Shown here piece after piece: positions 1-8,142 of a stretch of DNA of 64,000 bases (position 1 is the first letter of the stretch; each line of letters begins with the position of its first letter). Position numbers and translations under genes: made by a program. Source of the DNA: Streptomyces sp. NBC_01454. GTDB taxonomy: Bacteria > Actinomycetota > Actinomycetes > Streptomycetales > Streptomycetaceae. The notes beneath the pieces were generated by a model, which was not told where the DNA came from, searched no databases, and saw only the letters and a list, made by a program, of their open reading frames with translations. The stretch lies in contig NZ_CP109460.1 of assembly GCF_036227565.1 (NCBI RefSeq), forward strand, positions 6,200,001-6,264,000, given 5' to 3'.

Positions 1-59
1 GCGCCTACCCGGACGATCTGCAGCGGGCCCTGGACACCGTGCGGGACGAGAGCAGCTGA
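1..59 (+). CDS. 3' end of an unidentified protein (partial)
   Basis: Reading from base 3, an open frame gives a hydrophilic acidic tail (AYPDDLQRALDTVRDESS) ending at TGA 57-59. Codon use is G/C-rich at third positions, as in neighbouring genes, so this is probably the C-terminus of a real gene entering from the left. Eighteen residues are not enough to name it. Confidence 0.5.
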   Translation, partial: AYPDDLQRALDTVRDESS

Positions 60-184
60 CGCCGCGGGGCCGAGCGGCGGCGAACTGACATACAACGGAC
101 ACCGGCGCGGCGGGTCCTGGTCAGCGCCATGGCAGTCTTGGGGCGGAAAGTGATCGAATCCGACCACCCCGGAGCGTAGCCACC

Positions 185-1780
185 GTGGACCAGCTGGCTC
201 TGATGTTCGTCCTTTTGCTCGGAGCCGTGGTCATGGTTCCGGTCGGCGACCGGCTGGGGCTCCCGTCACCGGTACTGATGACCCTGGCCGGTGCTGTGCT
301 GGCGCTGCTGCCGTTCGTGCCCAACGTCGAGGTGCCGCCCGAATTCATCCTGCCGGTGGTGCTGCCGCCGCTGCTCTACGCGGCGGTGCAGCGCACCTCC
401 TGGCGGCAGTTCACCGCCAACCTCCGGCCGATCTTCCTGCTCGCCGTGGCGCTGGTCTTCGCCACCACCGCGGCGGTCGCCGCCGTCGCCCAGGCGGTGG
501 TGCCGGGTATGCCGGTGGCCGCCGCGGTGGTGCTCGGTGCGCTGGTCGCGCCGCCCGACCCGGTCGCTGCGACCGCGGTCGCCGGCAAGCTCGGGCTGCC
601 CCGCCGGATGGTGTCCATCCTGGAGGGCGAGGGGCTGTTCAACGACGTCACCGCGATCGTGCTCTACCACGTGGCGCTCGCCGCGGCGGTCAGCGGCACC
701 TTCTCGGTGCCCGCCGCGCTCGGCTCACTGGTGCTGTCCGCGGTGGTCGCCATAGCGGTCGGCCTGGCGCTCGGCTGGGTCACCAACAAGCTGATGGGGC
801 TGCTCGGCGATCCGACGCTGCAGATCGGGCTGACCCTGCTGGTGCCGTTCGTCTCCTACGTCCTGGCCGAGGAGTTCAAGGGATCGGGCGTGCTGGCGGT
901 GCTGACCTGTGCGCTCTTCCTCGCCGAGCACGCGGTCGACGCCGACGACGTGATGGGCCGGCTGGCGGGCTACACCTTCTGGGAGGTCGTCGACACCCTC
1001 GTCACCGGCGTCGCTTTCGGGCTCATCGGCCTGGAGCTGCACAACATCTTCAGCGCCGCCTCGCACCGCTGGGGCCAGCTGCTCGGCGCCGGCGCCGCCG
1101 TCGTCGGGGTGGTCGTCGGCGTCCGCCTGCTGTGGCTGCTGCCCGCCGCCTGGCTGGCCAAGCGGATGCACAAGCGCCGCGACTACGACGAGGACATCCC
1201 GATGAGCTGGCGGGAGACGCTCATCATGTGGTGGTCGGGGATGCGCGGGGTGGCCTCGGTGGCGCTGGCGCTGGCCATTCCGTACACGATCGACGGCGGC
1301 GGCGACTTCCCGGTCCGCGACGACATCCTCTTCATCGCCTTCGCGGTGGTGCTCTCCACCCTGATCATCCAGGGCCTGACCCTGCCCTGGCTGGTGCGCC
1401 GGCTGCGGGTGCGGGCCGACACCGACGCGGTCGACGCGCTGGAGCGGGAGCTGGCACTGCGGGTGATCAAGGCGTCCAAGCGCCGGCTGAAGGAGATCCT
1501 GGAGGTCGAGGAGCTGCCCGACGAGATCAGCGACCAGCTGGCCCGCCGGGCGCACGACATCGGCGCCCGGATCGCGCCGGACATCGTCGACGACGAGCGG
1601 CGCGAGCTCTTCGAGAAGCGCATCGCCCGGATGAAGAAGGTGCAGCGCATCCAGGGCGAGATGCTCTCCGCCGCCCGGCACGAGGTGCTGGCGGCCCGCA
1701 GCGAACCGGGCGCGGACCCGGAGATCGTCGACCGGGTGCTGCGGCATCTGGACGTGCGCAGCCTGCGGGGCACGCCCTGA
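185..1780 (+). CDS. Na+/H+ antiporter, CPA1/NhaP family
   Basis: A 531-residue membrane protein that should exchange cytoplasmic Na+ (or K+) for external H+ across the plasma membrane. About twelve hydrophobic segments fill residues 1-405. The CPA1 signature PPDPVAATAV lies near residue 123, and EGEGLFND ends in Asn153-Asp154, the ion-binding pair of the family. The last 120 residues form a charged, probably helical cytoplasmic tail, as is usual in actinobacterial NhaP proteins. The GTG start at 185 follows a GGAG-like site and leaves the first membrane segment intact. The gene is convergent with the MscS gene, with only 11 bp between stop codons. Family is certain; ion preference is not visible. 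Confidence 0.93.
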   Translation: MDQLALMFVLLLGAVVMVPVGDRLGLPSPVLMTLAGAVLALLPFVPNVEVPPEFILPVVLPPLLYAAVQRTSWRQFTANLRPIFLLAVALVFATTAAVAAVAQAVVPGMPVAAAVVLGALVAPPDPVAATAVAGKLGLPRRMVSILEGEGLFNDVTAIVLYHVALAAAVSGTFSVPAALGSLVLSAVVAIAVGLALGWVTNKLMGLLGDPTLQIGLTLLVPFVSYVLAEEFKGSGVLAVLTCALFLAEHAVDADDVMGRLAGYTFWEVVDTLVTGVAFGLIGLELHNIFSAASHRWGQLLGAGAAVVGVVVGVRLLWLLPAAWLAKRMHKRRDYDEDIPMSWRETLIMWWSGMRGVASVALALAIPYTIDGGGDFPVRDDILFIAFAVVLSTLIIQGLTLPWLVRRLRVRADTDAVDALERELALRVIKASKRRLKEILEVEELPDEISDQLARRAHDIGARIAPDIVDDERRELFEKRIARMKKVQRIQGEMLSAARHEVLAARSEPGADPEIVDRVLRHLDVRSLRGTP

Positions 1781-1791
1781 CGGCGTGACGC

Positions 1792-2889
1792 TCAGCCGTG
1801 CGTCGGGTCCGCGCCCTCCGGCAGACCCCGGCGGGCCGGGGGCAGGTCCACCTGCGCCGGGGCGGTGGACAGCCGCGGCAGCGCGTAGGCGTGCTCGGCC
1901 TGCAGCCACTCCAGCAGCCGTTCGCGGACCACACAGCGCACCGTCCACAGGGTGTCCGCGTCGCGGGCGGTGGCCAGGGCGCGGACCACGATCGTCGACG
2001 GTGTGGTGTCGGTCACCACCAGGCTCCAGGACCGGCCGTCCCACTCCGGGCACTCCTGGAGGATCTCCAGCAGCCGCTGCCGCATCTTCTCCACCGGCGC
2101 ACTGTGGTCGAGGTGGAGGAGGACCGTGCCGGTCATCTGCGCACCGCCGCGCGACCAGTTCTCGAACGGCTTGCCGGTGAAGTACGACACCGGCATGGTG
2201 ATCCGGCGCTCGTCCCAGGTCCGGACGGTCAGAAACGTCAGGGTGATCTCCTCGACGGTGCCCCACTCGCCGTCCACGACGACGGTGTCCCCGATCCGCA
2301 CCATGTCGCCGAAGGCGATCTGCAGCCCGGCGAAGAGGTTGCCGAGGGTGGACTGGGCGGCGATACCGGCGACGATGCCCACCAGCCCGGCGGACGCCAG
2401 CATGGAGGTGCCCACCGCCCGCATCGCCGGGAACGTCAGCAGCATCGAGGCGGCCGCGACGACGATCACCACGGCCGTGACCACCCGCTGGATCAGCGTC
2501 ACCTGGGTCCGCACCCGGCGCACCCGCGCCGCGTCCCGGGCGCCGGCCGCATAGCGCGAGTACGACGACTCGACGATCGCCACCGCGGCCCGGACGACCA
2601 GCCAGGCGGTGGCCGCTATCAGCACCAGGGTCAGCGTCCGGCCGATGCCCACGGCGTGGTCGTCGATGAGCTTGACCGCGGTCGCGTCGTACGAGCCGCG
2701 CAACAGCGCCGTGCACAGCGCCACTTGCAGGGGTATCCGGCAGCGCCGCAGCAGTCCCCAGAGCGGGGTCTCGGGGTGCGCGGCGTCGATCCGGCGCAGG
2801 GCCCGGTCGGTGAGCCAGACCAGGATGAGCGTGAGCAGGACCGAGCCGCCGATGACGACGACCGGACGCAGTACGTCCTCCAGTGACAC
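1792..2889 (-). CDS. Mechanosensitive ion channel protein, MscS family
   Basis: A 365-residue small-conductance mechanosensitive channel, expected to release solutes during hypo-osmotic shock. There are N-terminal membrane segments (first at about residues 5-25). The pore-lining helix and following beta domain carry the MscS signature: GIVAGIAAQSTLGNLFAG, then GDMVRIGD and GTVEEITL. A soluble C-terminal domain follows. I chose the GTG at 2889 because a GAGGAGG ribosome site lies just upstream; extending to 2982 would add a Pro/Arg-rich stretch without a ribosome site. It is convergent with the antiporter gene, so both osmotic and ion-homeostasis functions sit together. Confidence 0.9.
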   Translation of the reverse strand: MSLEDVLRPVVVIGGSVLLTLILVWLTDRALRRIDAAHPETPLWGLLRRCRIPLQVALCTALLRGSYDATAVKLIDDHAVGIGRTLTLVLIAATAWLVVRAAVAIVESSYSRYAAGARDAARVRRVRTQVTLIQRVVTAVVIVVAAASMLLTFPAMRAVGTSMLASAGLVGIVAGIAAQSTLGNLFAGLQIAFGDMVRIGDTVVVDGEWGTVEEITLTFLTVRTWDERRITMPVSYFTGKPFENWSRGGAQMTGTVLLHLDHSAPVEKMRQRLLEILQECPEWDGRSWSLVVTDTTPSTIVVRALATARDADTLWTVRCVVRERLLEWLQAEHAYALPRLSTAPAQVDLPPARRGLPEGADPTHG

Positions 2890-2994
2890 GGGACTCCTCC
2901 TCGGTGGGGTGCGGGGCACTGTGGTGTGCTGGTACCCGGTGCCCACGACGGTAACTGGCACGATGGGGGGAGATCGGTCCAACCCAGGGAAGTG

Positions 2995-3606
2995 ATGTCA
3001 GTGCCGGCCTCCGCCGAGTCCCCGACCAGCGGGCTTTCGACGATTGTGCTGTTTCATTCGGTGTGCGGGCGGAGACCCGCGGTGCACGCCGCGGCCGACC
3101 GGCTGCGGGCCGCGGGACACGAGGTGATCGTTCCCGACCTGTTCGACGGCCGGACCGCGGAGTCGGTCCCGGACGGCATTCTCATCAAGGACGAGATCGG
3201 CAAGGAGGAGCTGCTCAAGCGGGCCATCACGGCCGTGGCGCCGTACTCCGACCGCGGGCTGGTCTACGCCGGCTTCTCCTTCGGCGGCTCGGTCGCCCAG
3301 AACCTCGCGCTGGGCGACGACAAGACCCGCGGTCTGCTGCTGCTCCACGGCACCTCGGACATCGCCGAGGACACCGTCGCCGACGATCTGCCGGTGCAGC
3401 TGCACGTCGCCGACCCCGACCCGTACGAGCCGCACGACTGGCTGAACGCCTGGTACCTCCAGATGCGCCGGGCCGGCGCGGACGTAGAGGTCTACCGCTA
3501 CGCCGGCGCCGGCCATCTCTTCACCGACCCCGGCCTGCCCGACCACGACGCGGAGGCGGCGGAGCGCATGTGGAAGGTGGCGGAGGGCTTCCTCGCCGGG
3601 CTGTGA
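2995..3606 (+). CDS. Dienelactone hydrolase family protein (alpha/beta hydrolase)
   Basis: A 203-residue cytoplasmic alpha/beta hydrolase. The nucleophile elbow is GFSFGG with Ser95; classical dienelactone hydrolases use Cys here, so this is a serine variant. The catalytic His is His174 in GAGHLF, and an acidic residue is available in HVADPDP. Start: ATG 2995 after AGGGA, in preference to an in-frame CTG/ATG region further upstream. Substrate is unknown. It stands divergent from the MscS gene across about 105 bp. Confidence 0.85.
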   Translation: MSVPASAESPTSGLSTIVLFHSVCGRRPAVHAAADRLRAAGHEVIVPDLFDGRTAESVPDGILIKDEIGKEELLKRAITAVAPYSDRGLVYAGFSFGGSVAQNLALGDDKTRGLLLLHGTSDIAEDTVADDLPVQLHVADPDPYEPHDWLNAWYLQMRRAGADVEVYRYAGAGHLFTDPGLPDHDAEAAERMWKVAEGFLAGL

Positions 3607-3619
3607 GCCGGGCGGCGGG

Positions 3620-3672
3620 GCCGGTGGGCGGGGGGCCGGTGGGCCGGTGGGGGTGCCGCTCAACCCACCGGC
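3620..3672. repeat. Three direct copies of GCCGGTGGG plus one inverted copy
   Basis: GCCGGTGGG occurs at 3620-3628, 3635-3643 and 3643-3651. Its reverse complement CCCACCGGC is at 3664-3672, inside the last codons of the phosphatase gene. The third copy and the inverted copy can form a 9-bp stem with a 12-nt loop, a plausible bidirectional terminator between the convergent hydrolase and phosphatase genes. Confidence 0.5.
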
Positions 3673-5303
3673 TGGTCCGCCCGCTCCATCCGCTGGGTGC
3701 CGGACCGGGTGCGGTACGAGCGCAGCAGGGTGCTGGTGGCCTCCGGGTCCGTCTTGTCGGAGATCCCGAAGTAGTCCATCTGCGTCCGCTCGGCGGTGAC
3801 GTCCAGGACCCCGTAGCCGTGCGAGTCCATGTCCAGCCACTTCACATGGCGGTTGGCCGCCCGGATGGCCGCGACGCCGGCCAGCGAGAGCGTGTGCGGC
3901 GCGACGTGCAGGAAGTCGTCCACGTTGTCGGAGGTGACCGAGGTGACCACGAACTCCGTGGCCACCGGCGCGGTCGCGGGGTAGGTCGCCGCCTGGAGCG
4001 GGACGTCGTTGGCCCAGGCCATGTGGATGTCGCCGGTCAGGAACACGGTGTTGTCGATCCCGCGGTCGCTGAGGTGGCTGAGCAGCTCGTGCCGGTCGTC
4101 GGTGTAGCCGTCCCACTGGTCGGTGTTGATCGCCAGGCCCTCCTTGGGCATCCCGAGGATCTCGGCGAGCGGGCCGAGCAGCTTCGCGGGTATCGCCCCG
4201 AACGCGACCTGCGAGATCATCACCGAGGTGCCGACCAGCCGCCAGGCGGTGTCCGAGCGCGCCAGCCCCTGCTTGAGCCAGTCCAGTTGGGCCCGCCCGG
4301 TGATCGTCCGGCTGGGGTCGTCGACCGCGCCGCTGCCCGGTTTGGCCTGCTGGTCGCGGAACGAGCGCAGATCCAGCAGATGCAGATCGGCCAGGGTGCC
4401 GAAGCGCAGCCTGCGGTAGGTGGTGCCGGCGATCGAGGGGCGCACCGGCATCCACTCGAAGTACGCCTGCTTCGCCGCGGCCATCCGCGTGGACCAGTCG
4501 CCCTCGGTGCCCGGGGTGTGGTTGACCGCGCCGCCCTTCCAGGCGTTGTCGGCGAACTCGTGGTCGTCCCAGATGGCGATGACCGGGTGCGTGGCGTGCA
4601 GGGCCAGCGCGTCCGGGTCGGTCTTGTGGACGCCGTGCCGGATGCGGTAGTCGGCGAGGGTGAGCAGTTCGTGGGCGGGGGAGTGCGGGCGGACGACGTA
4701 CTTGAACTCCGGGTACTCACCGGACTTGTACTCGTAGAGGTAGTCGCCGAGGTGCAGCACCGCGTCCAGGTCGCTGCGGGCGGCCAGATGACGGTAGGGG
4801 GAGAAGTAGCCGGACTCCCAGTTGGCGCAGGAGACCACGCCGAAGCGGACGTTGCCCGCCGAGGTGCCCTCGGCGGGGGCGGTGCGGGTGCGGCCGACGG
4901 GGGAGTGCTGCCCGCCGGCGGTGAAGCGGTAGTAGTAGTGGGTGGTCGGGCGCAGGCCGCGGACGTCTGCCTTGACGGTGTGGTCGGCGGCGGCCGAGGT
5001 GGTGAGGTTCCCCCGTGCGACGACGGACGCGAAGTCCTTGTCGCTCGCCACCTCCCAGCTCACCTCGGTGGCCGGCCCCCGGCCGGAGCCCGGGGTGGCC
5101 GCCGCGGTCGGCGTCAGGCGGGTCCACAGCAGGATGCCGTCGGGCAGCGGGTCCCCCGAGGCGACGCCGTGCTGGAAGAACCGGCCCTGGTCCGGGGCCT
5201 CTTGGGCGTGGGCCGCGGCGGCGCCGGCGAACGGCAGAAGGGCGGCGGTGGCGGCTACGGCCGTAACGGCTGTGCGGCGCGAGATCTGGTCGTGATCAGT
5301 CAC
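3660..5303 (-). CDS. phoD: Alkaline phosphatase D (PhoD family), Tat-exported
   Basis: A 547-residue secreted metallophosphodiesterase/phosphomonoesterase that releases phosphate outside the cell. The N-terminus has a twin-arginine signal (Ser8-Arg9-Arg10) followed by an Ala-rich hydrophobic stretch with an A-X-A cleavage region near residue 33. An N-terminal beta domain precedes the phosphatase core with the expected metal-ligand blocks: [29 protein letters not shown] and TGDIHMAW. Length and order fit the family. It lies downstream of the DsbA-like genes but is separated from them by a hairpin (5341-5372), and has its own palindrome at 5314-5329. PhoP boxes typical of Streptomyces phoD promoters are not obvious here. 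Confidence 0.92.
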   Translation of the reverse strand: MTDHDQISRRTAVTAVAATAALLPFAGAAAAHAQEAPDQGRFFQHGVASGDPLPDGILLWTRLTPTAAATPGSGRGPATEVSWEVASDKDFASVVARGNLTTSAAADHTVKADVRGLRPTTHYYYRFTAGGQHSPVGRTRTAPAEGTSAGNVRFGVVSCANWESGYFSPYRHLAARSDLDAVLHLGDYLYEYKSGEYPEFKYVVRPHSPAHELLTLADYRIRHGVHKTDPDALALHATHPVIAIWDDHEFADNAWKGGAVNHTPGTEGDWSTRMAAAKQAYFEWMPVRPSIAGTTYRRLRFGTLADLHLLDLRSFRDQQAKPGSGAVDDPSRTITGRAQLDWLKQGLARSDTAWRLVGTSVMISQVAFGAIPAKLLGPLAEILGMPKEGLAINTDQWDGYTDDRHELLSHLSDRGIDNTVFLTGDIHMAWANDVPLQAATYPATAPVATEFVVTSVTSDNVDDFLHVAPHTLSLAGVAAIRAANRHVKWLDMDSHGYGVLDVTAERTQMDYFGISDKTDPEATSTLLRSYRTRSGTQRMERADQPVG

Positions 5304-5313
5304 GGGCGCTCAC

Positions 5314-5329
5314 CTTACTGGCCGGTAAG
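5314..5329. promoter_or_regulatory. Near-perfect 16-bp palindrome upstream of phoD
   Basis: CTTACTGGCCGGTAAG has arms CTTAC/GTAAG and a nearly symmetric centre (one mismatched pair). It ends 11 bp before the phoD start at 5303 (minus strand). Size and symmetry are like operators of TetR-type repressors. No regulator gene of that type is adjacent. Confidence 0.4.
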
Positions 5330-5340
5330 ACCCGCCGGGA

Positions 5341-5372
5341 GGGCGATTCCCGGGATTCCCGGGAATTCGCCC
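5341..5372. terminator. Stem-loop after DsbA-like gene 1
   Basis: GGGCGA (5341-5346) pairs with TCGCCC (5367-5372), and TTCCCGGGA pairs inside with TTCCCGGGAA, giving a nearly perfect stem with one bulge. It lies 20 bp past the stop of the minus-strand DsbA-like gene and before phoD, so it probably ends that transcript. Confidence 0.5.
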
Positions 5373-5392
5373 GCCCGTTGTCCGAAAGGCAC

Positions 5393-6334
5393 TCAGCGGC
5401 CGCCCGTGGGGTCCTTTTCGCCCTCGCGGATCCCCTTCGCTCCGCCTCCTCCCGTGCTGTCGCCCTTGCCCGCACCGCCGCCCGCGGAGCCCTTCGCCGG
5501 GCCGAACTCGCGGTCGATCATCTTGTTGAAGTTGGCCTGGGCGAGCTGGTTGTACTGCGCCTGCGTCATCTGGCGCTGGGGGATCTGATCCATCACCAGC
5601 TTCTTGTCGCCGTGCAGGAAGGTCGGGGTGCCCTTGACGCCCTTGCGGCCGAACAGCGCGCCCATCTCCATCGCCCAGCGGTCGTAGGTGCCCTTGGTGA
5701 CCGCCGTCTCGAACGCCTTGTTGTGCCGCAGCTCGGGGACGTCGGAGGCGACCTTGAGCAGCTCGGAGTCCTTGGCGTAGAGGTCCTCGCGCTCGTCGGG
5801 GTGGTATTTGACGGAGTACAGCGCCGACTTGTACTTCAAGAAGGCCTCCGGGCTGACGTTCAGCGCCGCGCCGAGCGCGCTCAGGGCGTTCTTCGAGCCC
5901 TGGCCGCTGCCCTGGGCGTCGTCGATGAAGGTGTACATCGTGAAGCGGGCCCGGAAGCGGCCGTCCTCGATGTCCTTGAGCAGGGCCTTGCCGCTGCTCT
6001 GCTCGAAGGCCGCGCACGCCGGGCAGCGGACGTCCTCGAAGACCTCCAGGGTCTGCCGGGCCTTCTTGTCGCCTATCAGGATCTCGGTGCCGTTCTTGCC
6101 CTGGGTGTGGGCGGGCGTGACGAGCTTGGCCTCCTTGGCGGCCTCCCAGCCCGTCGGCTCGTTGGCCTTCAGCACGGCATAGCCGATGCCGCCGGCCACC
6201 GCCAGCACGCCGACCACCACGGCCGCCGCGGTGAGTTGACGGCGCAGCCGTTCCTTCTTCTTCTGGCGCTCGCGCTCGGCCCGGATGCGGTCACGGGCCG
6301 CGGCCTTGCCGGCCTGGCTGTTGCGGTTGCTCAT
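5393..6334 (-). CDS. Membrane-anchored DsbA-like thioredoxin-fold protein, copy 1
   Basis: A 313-residue protein with a basic cytoplasmic N-terminus (about residues 1-33), one membrane anchor (34-54) and an extracytoplasmic DsbA-type thioredoxin domain. The active site is Cys104-Pro-Ala-Cys107, and a cis-proline loop is present at KGTPTF. It should make or shuffle disulfides in exported proteins. The last 40 residues are Gly/Lys-rich and low complexity, unlike copy 2. The ATG at 6334 gives the same MSNRN N-terminus as copy 2 (7199-8044), to which it is similar along its length. It follows membrane protein copy 1 by 40 bp in the same direction, likely one transcript. Confidence 0.9.
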   Translation of the reverse strand: MSNRNSQAGKAAARDRIRAERERQKKKERLRRQLTAAAVVVGVLAVAGGIGYAVLKANEPTGWEAAKEAKLVTPAHTQGKNGTEILIGDKKARQTLEVFEDVRCPACAAFEQSSGKALLKDIEDGRFRARFTMYTFIDDAQGSGQGSKNALSALGAALNVSPEAFLKYKSALYSVKYHPDEREDLYAKDSELLKVASDVPELRHNKAFETAVTKGTYDRWAMEMGALFGRKGVKGTPTFLHGDKKLVMDQIPQRQMTQAQYNQLAQANFNKMIDREFGPAKGSAGGGAGKGDSTGGGGAKGIREGEKDPTGGR

Positions 6335-6374
6335 GGGGGGTCCCCTCAAGGGTGTGCAGGCTCGTACGGTCTCG

Positions 6375-7076
6375 TCAGGCGGTGGCCGGGGAGGGCGGGC
6401 CGCGGCGCCGTACGCAGTGCAGGAGGAGGGGGAGCGGGCGGGCCGGCGGCAGCGGATGCGGCGGGCGGATCCGCCGCCGGGGCGGGGCGAAGGCCGCGGT
6501 GACCACCGCGGCCGCGGTCAGCAGCGGGCGGACGGCGCCCGCGGCGGCGGCGCGCAGCAGGGCGTCCAGGGCGGCATCGCCGCGGTGCAGCCAGGCGGCG
6601 GCGAGCAGGCCGGCCGTGACATGGACGGCGAGCAGCAGCCAGGGGGCGGCCGCCGGCAGTGCCGCGTGCCCAGGGGCGGCGGCCCGCACCAGCGGGGTGC
6701 CCCATTCGCCGCCCCGGCACAGCAGATCGACGCCCACCGAGTGCAGCGGGCCGGCGACCGGGCCGCCGGCCCGGCCGTAACATGTGTGCTGCCCGGCGGT
6801 GAAGACGGTGTCGGCGGCCAGTTCCAGCGGCACCAGCAGCGCGGCGAGGGCGCCGTAGCCGCGCTCGCGGCCGGCCGACAGATAGGCCGCGACGAACACG
6901 GCGGCGGCGACGGCGAGGACCGGCACGGGCGGTAACGGGGCGCGGGAGAGCAGCACATGGGAAGCCGCGGACAGGGTCACGCACAGCGCCGTGAACAACG
7001 CCGCCCGCACCGCCCTGAGCTGATTCCCCGGCACGGCCGCCGGCCGGGGCCCGGGGCGCACTCCCGTCGCCTGCAT
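6375..7076 (-). CDS. Unrecognised multi-pass membrane protein paired with DsbA-like gene, copy 1 (contains a TTA codon)
   Basis: A 233-residue hydrophobic protein with about five membrane segments (roughly 21-43, 50-67, 74-90, 144-165, 180-195). I do not recognise its family. It is clearly paralogous to 8143-8802: shared blocks are ALFTALCVTLSAASHVLLSR, LVPLELAAD, GQHTCYG, AGGPVAGPL and a Cys near GVDLLC. Cysteines 32, 99 and 120 and one in the C-terminal LLHC are conserved in both copies. By the positive-inside rule, Cys99 and Cys120 lie in a long external loop, the same side as the partner thioredoxin domain. Codon 48 is TTA (6935-6933), rare in Streptomyces and read by the bldA tRNA; copy 2 has CTG there. 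Confidence 0.82.
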   Translation of the reverse strand: MQATGVRPGPRPAAVPGNQLRAVRAALFTALCVTLSAASHVLLSRAPLPPVPVLAVAAAVFVAAYLSAGRERGYGALAALLVPLELAADTVFTAGQHTCYGRAGGPVAGPLHSVGVDLLCRGGEWGTPLVRAAAPGHAALPAAAPWLLLAVHVTAGLLAAAWLHRGDAALDALLRAAAAGAVRPLLTAAAVVTAAFAPPRRRIRPPHPLPPARPLPLLLHCVRRRGPPSPATA

Positions 7077-7126
7077 GGCGGGAGTCTGCCATGTGCACGG
7101 CCAAGGACCGGGTCAAGATTTGGCAT

Positions 7127-7155
7127 CGGCCGGCGTGCGCGGGGCACGCCGGCCG
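7127..7155. terminator. Perfect 12-bp stem-loop between duplicated modules
   Basis: CGGCCGGCGTGC (7127-7138) and GCACGCCGGCCG (7144-7155) form a perfect 12-bp stem with a 5-nt loop. It lies 44 bp past the stop of DsbA-like copy 2 and about 50 bp before membrane protein copy 1, so the two duplicated units are probably separate transcripts. A TTGACC box (minus strand, 7116-7111) just after it could be part of the promoter for the second unit. Confidence 0.6.
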
Positions 7156-7198
7156 GGGGCGTGGGGCGGCCCGGTCCGGGAGCGGGCCGCCGGACGCG

Positions 7199-8044
7199 TC
7201 AGTGCTTGAGGGCCTTGTTCACCATGGAGGTGAAGGCGGCGGCGCTGGACGGGGCCACCTTGCCCTGCGGGCTGTCCGTGCCCAGCACCGTGTCGTTGAG
7301 CTTGATGGTCGGGGTGCTGGTGACGTCCTTGAACGAGTTGAAGGCGTTGGACATCTCCAGCGCCCAGCGGTTGTACGTGCCGGACGTGACGTTCTTGCGG
7401 AAGGCGGCATTGCCCTTGAGCGCCGGAATGGTGTCGGCGACCTTGAGCAGGTAGCTGTCGTCGGCGAACTTGTCCGGACCGGTCTCGTCGGGGTGGTACT
7501 CCTTCGAGTACAGCGCGAACTTGTACTTCAAGAAGGCGTCCGGGCTGACGTCGAGGGCCGCGCCCAGCGCGCTCAGCGCGTTCTTGGAGCCGGTGCCCTT
7601 GAGGTTGGCGTCGAGGAACGTGCCCAGGTGGTAGGACGCCTTGTACTTGCCGTCCTTGATGTCCTTTTCGACGGTTTCCCCGGCATTCTGCTCGAAGTTG
7701 GCGCAGCCGGGGCAGCGCGGGTCCTCGAAGAGGTTCAGGGTGTTCTTGGCGTCCTTCTTGCCGATGACGACGGTGGTGCCGTTGGCGCCGGAGGTGTTGG
7801 CCGGCTTGACCAGCTTGGCCTGCTGCGCCTTCCCCCACTCGTCGCCGCTCGCGGCGCTGCCGGAGTCACCGCCCATGCTGGCGAAGGCCACGCCGATGCC
7901 GCCGGCTATCGCGAGGACGCCGACGATCGCGCCGCCGACGATCAGCTGCCGGCGGACCTTGTCCTTCTTCGCCTGCCGCTCACGCTCGGCGCGCAGCCGC
8001 TCGCGCGCCGCCTGCTTGTTGGCCTGGTTGTTGCGGTTGCTCAT
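7199..8044 (-). CDS. Membrane-anchored DsbA-like thioredoxin-fold protein, copy 2
   Basis: A 281-residue paralogue of 5393-6334 with the same layout: MSNRN start, basic N-terminal segment, one membrane anchor (about 34-56) and an external DsbA-type domain. The active site is Cys111-Pro-Gly-Cys114, where copy 1 has CPAC. The middle dipeptide sets redox potential in this family, so the copies may differ in function. The cis-proline loop is TSTPTI. Copy 2 ends just after the thioredoxin domain and lacks copy 1's Gly-rich tail. The block GSKNALSALGAAL is identical in both. It follows membrane protein copy 2 by 98 bp. Confidence 0.9.
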   Translation of the reverse strand: MSNRNNQANKQAARERLRAERERQAKKDKVRRQLIVGGAIVGVLAIAGGIGVAFASMGGDSGSAASGDEWGKAQQAKLVKPANTSGANGTTVVIGKKDAKNTLNLFEDPRCPGCANFEQNAGETVEKDIKDGKYKASYHLGTFLDANLKGTGSKNALSALGAALDVSPDAFLKYKFALYSKEYHPDETGPDKFADDSYLLKVADTIPALKGNAAFRKNVTSGTYNRWALEMSNAFNSFKDVTSTPTIKLNDTVLGTDSPQGKVAPSSAAAFTSMVNKALKH

Positions 8045-8142
8045 GACTGTTCCTGCTCCGTGGGAATCCGTGGGACGGGGTGTGCGTGCGGTCGGCGGCG
8101 TACCCGTGGATCACGGGGACGCCGGCTGCGCGGGCGCGGGGC

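Noticed and set aside
725..2716. Long minus-strand open frame (663 codons) across the antiporter and MscS genes
   Set aside because: It is rich in Arg, Gly, Pro and His with no domain, and lies opposite or out of frame with two clear genes. Long antisense frames are expected in high-GC DNA.
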